Below, piece after piece: positions 23,680 to 30,540 of a DNA stretch of 64,000 nt. Source of the stretch: Acutalibacter muris (GTDB lineage: Bacteria; Bacillota; Clostridia; Oscillospirales; Acutalibacteraceae); NCBI RefSeq assembly GCF_002201475.1, contig NZ_CP021422.1:248001-312000 (forward strand). The letters run 5' to 3'. Both the position numbers and the translations under genes were made by a program. Positions within the stretch are counted from its first letter, which is position 1. Each line of letters begins with the position of its first letter. A model generated the notes under the pieces. That model saw only the letters and a list, made by a program, of their open reading frames with translations, had not been told where the DNA came from and searched no databases.

Positions 23680-24777
23680 TTCCTGAAAAACGACCTAGAA
23701 AAAAGCAGTAGAAAGTGGTAAAATAGAGAGTATGGAATACATAGATTTACGAAAACTGAAAAGTGGAGAACTCAAGCAGATACGCCGGCAGGTCGTACGC
23801 CTCAAAAAGATGGGGAAAACCGGGAAAGAAATAGAGGAATTAACCGGAGTACGGCAGAGTCGCGCCAGCGAAATATGGACGGCATATAAGCGAGAGGGAG
23901 ACAAAGCGCTGGAACCGAAGAAACACGGATTCCAGAAGGGGACGCATCTGCTTCTGACACCGGAGGAGCAGGCGGAAATACGGGAAACGATTGTTACCCG
24001 CCGCCCAGAGGAATTCGGCATTCCTGGGAGTCTGTGGACGCTGAAGAAAGTGTGTGCATACGTCTGGAAAAGGTATCGGAAAAAGATCTCGGACGGCAGT
24101 GTGTCGGATTATATGCGGCGCTGGGGCTTGACGTGCCAGCGTCCGGTCAAGCGTGCCCGGAAACAGAATCCTTCCCGTATCTAAAGGTGGCGGGAGGAAG
24201 AATATCCGGCCATCGACCAGCGGGCCAAGGCAGAAAATGCCGTGATTTACTGGGGAGACGAGACTGGAATCGACAACTGCTCGAACTGTGAGCGCGGGTT
24301 TGCACCCAAAGGACAGCCTCCTGTTCTGTCGGTGGAAACGAAAAGAGAGAGGCTGAATATGCTTTCCGCCCTGAGCAGGCAGGGGGACGTTCGCTTTATG
24401 ATGTACGAGGATTCCATGAACCAGCAGCGCCTGATCCAATTTATGGACCGGTTGATTCGGACCTCCAACCAAAAGGTTTTCCTGATTTTGGACAACTTAA
24501 AGGTGCACCACGGGAAGAAAGCCGCAGCCTGGCTAGACAAGCATCGGGATAAAATCGAGCTGTTCTTTCTGCCGCCCTATGCTCCCGAGAGCAATCCGGA
24601 CGAATATCTCAATCACGCGCTGAAACTTTCGGTCCATTCTGGCGACTTACCTCGGACCATATACGATATCCGCCATAAAACTACTTCCTTCATGCGAACA
24701 TTACAACATTCTCCTGATAAGGTCTCCGCTTTCTTTCAACATAATCAGATTTCCTATATTCTTGTTCGGGGGTAATA
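23677..24777 (+). mobile_element. IS630-type insertion sequence (~1.1 kb)
   Basis: The element splits the sigma factor gene. Its ends are imperfect inverted repeats: left TTATTCCTGAAAAACG against right (reversed) TTACCCCCGAACAAGA. They are flanked by TA-rich sequence consistent with the TA target duplication of IS630/Tc1-mariner elements. The exact ends could shift by a few bases because the target is a TAT repeat. It holds one transposase gene with an internal stop codon. Confidence 0.75.
23732..24775 (+). pseudogene. IS630-family DDE transposase with nonsense codon
   Basis: The N-terminal part is a helix-turn-helix domain (KMGKTGKEIEELTGVRQSRA). The catalytic part has WGDETGID (first Asp), VFLILDNLKVHHGKKAA (second Asp) and YAPESNPDEYLNHALK (Glu). 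The frame 23732-24775 is open for 348 codons except for TAA at 24182-24184. After it the same frame continues RWREEEYPAIDQRAKAENAV, so this is a point mutation and not a frameshift. The catalytic triad is intact, and rare readthrough could still give protein. Confidence 0.8.
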
Positions 24778-25171
24778 TATAGCTTTTACGGACAGCACCG
24801 GTGTCCGACAGGAGTTAGAAATTGACAATGCCCTCTTTGATGTACTGGACAGGTTTGAACTGGACGACCTCTCTTTTCTCAACGAGGTGGACAACCATTA
24901 TGAGCGCTCAGAGCTGACCGAGGCTTCTATTAACGCCCGGGCGTTTGAACTGCCGGAAACGGTTGAAGAAACTGTCATGCAGCGCGATGAGAACGAAAGG
25001 CTACATAGGGCAATCGCCATGCTCCCAGCAAAACAGCGGAAACGCTTGACACTCTACTATTTCAGTGGGTTGACCTACGCACAAATCGCGGAGATGGAGG
25101 GGTGTACGATTATGCCCGTCAAGCGCTCGATTGACGCGGCAATCGAAAATCTCAAAAAATATTTGAGTTGA
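24778..25171 (+). pseudogene. Element sigma-70-like factor, 3' part
   Basis: AFTDSTGVRQELEIDNALFD and RFELDDLSFLNEVDNHYERS lead to a region-4-type helix-turn-helix (LTYAQIAEMEGCTIMPVKRS then IDAAIENLKKYLS). This family regulates transfer genes of Tn916-like elements. An internal ATG at 24887 could give a 94-residue product that keeps the DNA-binding domain, but no good ribosome site precedes it. Confidence 0.75.
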
Positions 25172-25360
25172 TGGGCTAAATTGGCCTTTTGAGTTAGGAA
25201 ACAGGTCTGAATTTTGACAACCGAATACCCATCCATCAAATACTTTCCCATTACCTTTGTGACGAGCAAAAGCCACCATAGCGGCTGCGCCATGATCTGC
25301 CGGTGAAAAGCAACGAAGGGACACTATTTTTCTGACTTCTGTTGTTTCACCGCTAGGGAG

Positions 25361-25610
25361 CGACCACAGCCAAGCTATAACCACCGGGCAGCTCCCGGTG
25401 GGGCGATGACCGGTAATGGGGACAAGGATACTCCCGTCCAGCCACAGCCCGAGCGTGACAGCGGTTTTCGGTCGTGAAGCCGTCGCAGGCAATGGGGGCG
25501 GTCGCATGAGAACCATGCGGGGATGAGATTCCCGTGGAGCTGGTACGCTGCCAGCCGTTTGATGGATTTTTGCATAGAAATTCAGCCAAGTAGCAGGCCA
25601 ACTCTGCTCT
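25361..25610. ncRNA. Candidate structured non-coding region
   Basis: The 500 bases between the sigma factor and mazF hold no credible gene in any frame. The part 25361-25610 is full of complementary stretches, such as CCACCGGG/CCCGGTGG (25381-25401). It ends with CCAAGTAGCAG and CTGCTGCTTGG before TTT (about 25588-25620), a terminator-like hairpin. It may be a conserved element RNA or the region around a transfer or recombination site. Orientation is uncertain. The part 25172-25360 shows nothing clear. Confidence 0.35.
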
Positions 25611-25669
25611 GCTGCTTGGCTTTACATAGGCGGCTTTGTGCTGCCTATAATTTCAAAGGAGGTCTTATC

Positions 25670-26089
25670 ATGCAAAGAACATACTCGCGCGGCGATATGT
25701 ATTATGCTAATCTCGGCAAGGGTGTTGGCTCAGAACAGGAGGGCTACCGCCCGGTGGTGATTATCCAGAATAATGTGGGCAACCGGTTCAGTCCTACCGT
25801 TATTATAGCCGCCATTACCAGCAAGGTCGGTGTAAAGCCGCGGTTGCCTACGCATTATTTTATTGATAGCGAGGACGGTTTGGAACAGCCCTCTGTTATT
25901 TTGATGGAGCAGCTTCACACCATCGACAAACATAGGTTGGGCAAGTACATCGGCCACTTAAAGCCGCCGTCCTGGAAGCCTACCGGCTACTCCAAGAGTG
26001 CTATCAGTCCGATACGAACAATAACAAGGCCGCTGCCGCCGCTATCCAGGGCAAAATCGCCCGGGCCGAGGAAAGGATGGGAAATCTGA
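25670..26089 (+). pseudogene. MazF/PemK-type toxin with replaced C-terminus
   Basis: MQRTYSRGDMYYANLGKGVG, SEQEGYRPVVIIQNNVGNRF and SPTVIIAAITSK are the start of a MazF-type mRNA interferase (RGD, GYRPVVIIQN and PT motifs). VILMEQLHTIDKHRLGKYIG follows. Homology ends at GHL (about 25960); the family continues with some 15-20 residues that complete the last helix. Here they are replaced by an out-of-frame reading of recombinase sequence. No antitoxin gene lies beside it. AAAGGAGG precedes ATG 25670. Loss of the final helix probably destabilises the dimer. Confidence 0.75.
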
Positions 26090-26530
26090 TACCCATGCTC
26101 GCCGACGGTGAAATCTCCAAAGAGCAGTTCCAAGACCTGCGTCAGAAAGCCGAAGCCGACCTCGCCTCCTTAAATGAGGAATTGGAGAGAATCAACGCTG
26201 TCGGCGGAGAAAGCGACAACTCCCTCAACATGACCGCTATCGAAGCCGCCCTCAATGAAATGTTGGACTTCTCTGGCCCCAGCATTGATGAAAAGGTTCT
26301 GGACAAGTTCGTGTGCCGCATTACCCCACTGGACAACACCCACTTCCGCTGGGATTTGAACCTTGCCCCCGGCCCAAAACAGGCCATCATCGGGCAGGTG
26401 GAGGGCCGTAGGAACAAGGCCACCGTCCAAATAAAAGAATATGGTGAGGACAACGGACGTCCTCACCATACATATGACAGAGCTATTCAGTTTGCGTCAA
26501 CGGAAACAACAATGTTCCCTAACGGGAAAT
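25957..26530 (+). pseudogene. Large serine recombinase, C-terminal part, at the island edge
   Basis: LKAAVLEAYRLLQECYQSDT, AAAIQGKIARAEERMGNLIP and MLADGEISKEQFQDLRQKAE form the coiled-coil tail of a large serine recombinase. VCRITPLDNTHFRWDLNLAP and RPHHTYDRAIQFASTETTMF then complete it. The catalytic and zinc-ribbon domains are missing to the left of the MazF junction. To the right the reading passes into the antisense strand of ppdK and stops at 26610. The transition near 26525 is the likely right boundary of the inserted element. Confidence 0.7.
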
Positions 26531-26534
26531 TGGC

Positions 26535-29165
26535 CTACTTTTGTTTAATAGCCGCCTGGGCCGCGGCCAGCCTTGCGATCGGCACGCGGAAGGGTGAGCA
26601 GGACACATAGGTCAGGCCCACGTTGTGGCAGAACTCGATGGTGGTCGGGTCGCCGCCGTGCTCGCCGCAGATGCCTAAGATGATGTCGGGACGCACGGAC
26701 TTGCCCTTCTCGGCGGCAAGCTTGACCAGCTGGCCTACGCCCTCCTGGTCAAGGCGGGCAAACGGATCGTTCTCGTAGATCTTATTCTCGTAGTAGCTGG
26801 AGAGGAACTTGCCCGCGTCGTCGCGGCTGAAGCCGAAGGTCATCTGGGTCAGGTCGTTGGTGCCGAAGCTGAAGAACTCGGCTTCCTCGGCGATCTTGTC
26901 CGCAGTGAGGGCGGCCCTGGGGATCTCGATCATGGTGCCGACCTTGTACTTCAGGTCCGCGCCCTCCTCGGCGATGATCCTGTCGGCGGTCTCGACGACA
27001 GTCTTCTTCACGAACTTCAGCTCCTTGATCTCGCCAACTAAGGGGATCATGATCTCGGGCACGATGTGCCAGTCGGGATGAGCCTTGTTCACCTTGATGG
27101 CAGCCTTGATGACGGCCTCGGTCTGCATTTCGGCGATCTCGGGATAGGTGACAGCCAGACGGCAGCCGCGGTGGCCCATCATGGGGTTAAACTCATGCAG
27201 GCCGGCGATAATGGCCTTGATATCCTCAACGGTCTTGCCCTGGGCCTCGGCCAGCAGCTCGATGTCCTTCTCCTCGGTGGGGACGAACTCGTGCAGCGGA
27301 GGATCCAGGAAGCGGATGTTCACGTGCTTGCCCTCGAGAGCCTCGTAGAGCTTCTCGAAGTCGCCCTGCTGCATGGGCTCCAGCTTACTGAGAGCCGCCT
27401 TGCGCTGCTCCACGGTGTCGGAGCAGATCATCTCGCGGATGGCCGCGATGCGGTCAGGGTCAAAGAACATGTGCTCGGTGCGGCAAAGGCCGATGCCCTC
27501 TGCGCCGAAGGCCACGGCCTGGGCGGCATCCTTGGGGGTGTCGGCGTTGGTACGCACCTGGAGGGTGCGGTACTTGTCAGAGAGCTCCATGATACGGCCG
27601 AAGTAGCCGCCCTCGGTGGAGGCGGGCACGGTGGGGAGGGCCTCGCCGTAGATATTGCCGGTGGTGCCGTCCAGGGAGATATAGTCACCCTCGTGGTACT
27701 CGCGGCCATTAAGGGTAAACTTCTTGTTGGCCTCGTCCATCTTTATAGCGCCGCAGCCAGATACACAGCAGGTGCCCATGCCCCGAGCCACAACGGCCGC
27801 GTGGCTGGTCATGCCGCCGCGCACGGTGAGGATGCCCTGGGAGAAGTGCATACCCTCGATGTCCTCGGGAGAGGTCTCCAGGCGCACGAGCACTACCTTC
27901 TCGCCAGCCTGTCCCTGCTCAACGGCGTCCTCGGCGGTGAAGACGATCTTGCCGCAGGCGGCTCCGGGAGAGGCGGCCAGAGCGCTGGCTACGGGTGTGG
28001 CGGCCTTCAGGGCTGCCGCGTCGAACTGGGGATGCAGCAGAGCGTCCAGCTGCTTGGGATCGATCATCAAAAGGGCCTCCTCCTCGGTCTTCATGCCCTC
28101 GTCAATAAGGTCACAGGCGATTTTGATGGCGGCTGTAGCAGTGCGCTTGCCGTTGCGGGTCTGGAGCATGTAGAGCTTGCCGTGCTCCACGGTGAACTCC
28201 ATGTCCTGCATATCCTTATAGTGGTCCTCAAGAAGCTTGCAGACCTTCTGGAACTGCTCGAAGGCCTCGGGGAACTTCTCGGCCATTTGGGCGATGGGCA
28301 TGGGAGTGCGCACGCCGGCCACAACGTCCTCGCCCTGGGCGTTTGTGAGGAACTCGCCCATCAGCTTCTTCTCGCCGGTGGCGGGGTCGCGGGTAAAGGC
28401 GACGCCAGTGCCGCAGTCATCGCCCATGTTGCCGAAGGCCATCATCTGCACGTTAACGGCGGTGCCCCAGCTGTAGGGTATCTCGTTCATGCGGCGGTAC
28501 ACGTTGGCGCGGGGGTTGTCCCAGGAACGGAACACGGCCTTGACGGCGCCCATGAGCTGCTCCTTGGGGTCGGTGGGGAAGTCTGCGCCGATCTTCTCCT
28601 TATACTCGGCCTTGAACTGCTCAGCCAGCTCCTTCAGGTCGTTCTCGTCCAGCTCGGTGTCCTGGGTAACGCCCTTCTTCTCCTTCATCTGGTCGATGAG
28701 CTCCTCGAAATACTTCTTGCCCACCTCCATGACCACGTCGGAATACATCTGGATAAAGCGGCGGTAGCAGTCATAGGCCCAGCGGGGATTTCCCGAGGCC
28801 TTGGCCATATACTCCACCACCTCCTCGTTAAGGCCCAGGTTCAGGATGGTATCCATCATGCCGGGCATGGAAGCGCGGGCGCCGGAGCGCACGGACACCA
28901 GAAGCGGATTTTCCTTATCGCCGAACTTCTTGCCGGTGATCTCCTCCATCTTTCCAACATACTCCATGATCTGCGCCTGGATCTCATCGTTGATCTTCCG
29001 GCCGTCCTCGTAATACTGTGTGCAGGCCTCGGTGCTGATGGTGAAGCCCTGGGGCACGGGCAGACCGAGACTGGTCATCTCGGCAAGGTTCGCGCCCTTG
29101 CCGCCCAGCAGCTCGCGCATGGAACCGTTGCCCTCAGTAAACAGGTACACATACTTGTGGCTCAT
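26535..29165 (-). CDS. ppdK: Pyruvate, phosphate dikinase
   Basis: The 876-residue enzyme interconverts pyruvate, ATP and phosphate with PEP, AMP and pyrophosphate in central carbon metabolism. The N-terminal nucleotide-binding domain has LLGGKGANLAEMTSLGLPVP. The swivelling domain has the phospho-histidine loop GGMTSHAAVVARGMGTCCVS near residue 455. The C-terminal PEP/pyruvate barrel ends with GICGEHGGDPTTIEFC, including the catalytic cysteine. Length matches the bacterial family. ATG 29165 has AGGAGG upstream. A TGGTATAAT extended -10 lies at 29234-29242. The accessory island abuts its 3' end without damaging the stop codon. Confidence 0.97.
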   Translation of the reverse strand: MSHKYVYLFTEGNGSMRELLGGKGANLAEMTSLGLPVPQGFTISTEACTQYYEDGRKINDEIQAQIMEYVGKMEEITGKKFGDKENPLLVSVRSGARASMPGMMDTILNLGLNEEVVEYMAKASGNPRWAYDCYRRFIQMYSDVVMEVGKKYFEELIDQMKEKKGVTQDTELDENDLKELAEQFKAEYKEKIGADFPTDPKEQLMGAVKAVFRSWDNPRANVYRRMNEIPYSWGTAVNVQMMAFGNMGDDCGTGVAFTRDPATGEKKLMGEFLTNAQGEDVVAGVRTPMPIAQMAEKFPEAFEQFQKVCKLLEDHYKDMQDMEFTVEHGKLYMLQTRNGKRTATAAIKIACDLIDEGMKTEEEALLMIDPKQLDALLHPQFDAAALKAATPVASALAASPGAACGKIVFTAEDAVEQGQAGEKVVLVRLETSPEDIEGMHFSQGILTVRGGMTSHAAVVARGMGTCCVSGCGAIKMDEANKKFTLNGREYHEGDYISLDGTTGNIYGEALPTVPASTEGGYFGRIMELSDKYRTLQVRTNADTPKDAAQAVAFGAEGIGLCRTEHMFFDPDRIAAIREMICSDTVEQRKAALSKLEPMQQGDFEKLYEALEGKHVNIRFLDPPLHEFVPTEEKDIELLAEAQGKTVEDIKAIIAGLHEFNPMMGHRGCRLAVTYPEIAEMQTEAVIKAAIKVNKAHPDWHIVPEIMIPLVGEIKELKFVKKTVVETADRIIAEEGADLKYKVGTMIEIPRAALTADKIAEEAEFFSFGTNDLTQMTFGFSRDDAGKFLSSYYENKIYENDPFARLDQEGVGQLVKLAAEKGKSVRPDIILGICGEHGGDPTTIEFCHNVGLTYVSCSPFRVPIARLAAAQAAIKQK

Positions 29166-29353
29166 TGGTAACAACCTCCTAAAGAATACTCAACCGGAAT
29201 CTGAAAATATCTTTACTCTCCGATTACAGTCCGATTATACCAAAGATTTCCGAAAAATTCCATAGGAAACCGTAAGTTTTTCAAATTTTTTTGCAAAAAC
29301 CTCATTTTTGGGCGGCGTAAACTGTAATCTGTCCGGCAAACGAGAGGTTCCGC

Positions 29354-29382
29354 TTGACAAAACGGCGGGACGGGGGTATAAT
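29354..29382 (+). promoter_or_regulatory. Strong promoter for the antisense RNA
   Basis: TTGACA (29354-29359) and TATAAT (29377-29382) are both consensus and 17 bases apart. No ORF follows; the transcript ends about 95 bases later at a terminator that overlaps the toxin gene end. Confidence 0.85.
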
Positions 29383-29388
29383 AGAGAC

Positions 29389-29483
29389 AGAAAAAAGCGG
29401 AGCCCGCCGATAGACGGCTGGCCCAGGTTATAAGTTATTTTTAAAAGTAACCGTGCCCTTGGCCTGGAACGGTTACTTTTTAT
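29389..29483 (+). ncRNA. Antisense RNA of a type I toxin-antitoxin pair
   Basis: The predicted transcript runs from about 29389 to the hairpin AAAAGTAACCGT (29443-29454) / ACGGTTACTTTT (29469-29480) followed by T residues. It converges with the toxin message and overlaps its last codons and 3' end, as in txpA/RatA-like pairs. The hairpin can act as terminator in both directions. The role is inferred from layout. Confidence 0.6.
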
Positions 29484-29571
29484 GTGCATTTATCAGTTCC
29501 ACCAGGAGTAAAACGATGGTACCAATCAAGGTCACCATTATTCCCAGTACATCTCCTATCGGAACACACAT
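29473..29571 (-). CDS. Type I toxin-like membrane peptide (32 aa)
   Basis: The peptide MCVPIGDVLGIMVTLIGTIV continues with LLLVELINAHKK. It has one hydrophobic helix followed by a short Lys-rich end, the usual form of holin-like type I toxins in Firmicutes. GGGGGCGAG lies before the ATG. The message is predicted to have a ~190-base leader with many stems, and the antisense RNA covers its 3' end. Expression without the RNA would depolarise the membrane if the analogy holds. No database comparison was possible. Confidence 0.6.
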   Translation of the reverse strand: MCVPIGDVLGIMVTLIGTIVLLLVELINAHKK

Positions 29572-29795
29572 AAGCTCGCCCCCTTTACTATAGCTTCCCT
29601 TGCGGGTTTCTATGTTATCAGAGGGTCCAGGCCCCCTGTTGAGGGCGGAGTTTTCCGATACCCCGCGAAGCGGGGGCGGCTCTTTCAGAGCCGAGGGAAA
29701 TCTCCGGGACCTGGCGAAGCCAGCGTCCACCAACCGTCCACCGTGTCTGGCGAACTCCTTACCGACATGATACCAGATATTCCTGCCAAATGCAA
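29572..29795 (-). promoter_or_regulatory. Promoter and structured leader of the toxin message
   Basis: On the minus strand TTGCAT (29790-29795) and TATCAT (29767-29772) are 17 bases apart. The ~190-base leader has GC-rich stems such as CCCCGC/GCGGGG and GGCTCT/AGAGCC, which may hide the ribosome site. Long folded leaders are typical of type I toxin messages. Confidence 0.5.
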
Positions 29796-29836
29796 GAATA
29801 ATATCAGCGAGGCCGCGCAGGTCCCCTATATATCCC

Positions 29837-29865
29837 TTGCAAACCCCCGAAAACCATGCTAAAAT
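29837..29865 (+). promoter_or_regulatory. Promoter of pth-mfd
   Basis: TTGCAA (29837-29842) and TAAAAT (29860-29865) are separated by 17 bases, about 65 bases before the pth start codon. Confidence 0.6.
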
Positions 29866-29930
29866 AGTCCACGCACAGGCGGGCGGGCCCTCCCTCCCGC
29901 CAGGTTGTCGTGTTCAAGGAGGAGATACCG

Positions 29931-30530
29931 ATGTTTTTTTCTGGAAGGCAGGCGGCCCCGGGGCCGGTGGACTTTATCATAGCGGGCCTTGGAAACCCGG
30001 GGAGGGAATATGAGGGCACAAGGCATAACGCGGGCTTCATGGCCGTGGACCGGCTGGCGCAGAAGATGGGCGCGGATATGCGCAGGATACGCTTCAAGGG
30101 AGTCACCGGGGAGTGCGCCCTTGGGGGCGGGCACGTGCTGCTGCTGAAGCCCGGCACCTTCATGAATTTGAGCGGTCAGTCCGTGCGGGAGGCCATGGGC
30201 TTTTACAAGGTTCCGCCTGAGCGCACGCTGATAATTTTCGACGACATAAACCTGCCGCCGGGGAAGCTTCGGGTGCGGCGCAAGGGCAGCGACGGCGGGC
30301 ATAACGGCATGAAGAATATCATATACCTCTCCGGTTCCGACCAGTTCCCCCGGATAAAGCTTGGCGTGGGGCAGAAGCCCCACCCGGACTTTAACCTTGC
30401 CGACTGGGTGCTCTCAAAATTCAGTGACGCCGACCTTAAGGAGCTGGATGCCGCCCTTGACAAGGCCTCGGCCGCCGCAGAGCTCATAGTCCGGGGCGAA
30501 ACCGACCGGGCCATGAATTTATATAACTGA
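29931..30530 (+). CDS. pth: Peptidyl-tRNA hydrolase
   Basis: The 199-residue enzyme releases tRNA from peptidyl-tRNA that has dropped off the ribosome. IIAGLGNPGREYEGTRHNAG has the conserved Asn and the catalytic His. MNLSGQSV and LIIFDDINLPPGKLRVRRKG hold the catalytic Asp, and SDGGHNGMKNI completes the pattern. There is a short N-terminal extension before the core. ATG 29931 with AAGGAGGAG is chosen over the 29910 reading. It is followed after ten bases by mfd, a common pairing in Firmicutes. Confidence 0.95.
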   Translation: MFFSGRQAAPGPVDFIIAGLGNPGREYEGTRHNAGFMAVDRLAQKMGADMRRIRFKGVTGECALGGGHVLLLKPGTFMNLSGQSVREAMGFYKVPPERTLIIFDDINLPPGKLRVRRKGSDGGHNGMKNIIYLSGSDQFPRIKLGVGQKPHPDFNLADWVLSKFSDADLKELDAALDKASAAAELIVRGETDRAMNLYN

Positions 30531-30540
30531 GGTCGATATT

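Noticed and set aside
23732..24775. Programmed frameshift between two transposase ORFs
   Set aside because: The two ORFs are in the same frame and are separated only by one TAA, so no frameshift is needed.
25353..25601. Short minus-strand ORFs between the sigma factor and mazF
   Set aside because: They overlap each other in several frames, lack ribosome sites and look like translations of a structured non-coding region.
25188..26535. AAATTGGCCT at 25188 and 26527 as attachment site repeats
   Set aside because: A 10-base match within 1.4 kb is weak, and the first copy lies inside the element next to the sigma factor, not at a boundary.
27066..29171. A 701-codon open frame on the plus strand opposite ppdK
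   Set aside because: It is antisense to an unmistakable ppdK, has Leu/Gly/His-rich composition from the codon bias of the other strand, and has no ribosome site or family resemblance.
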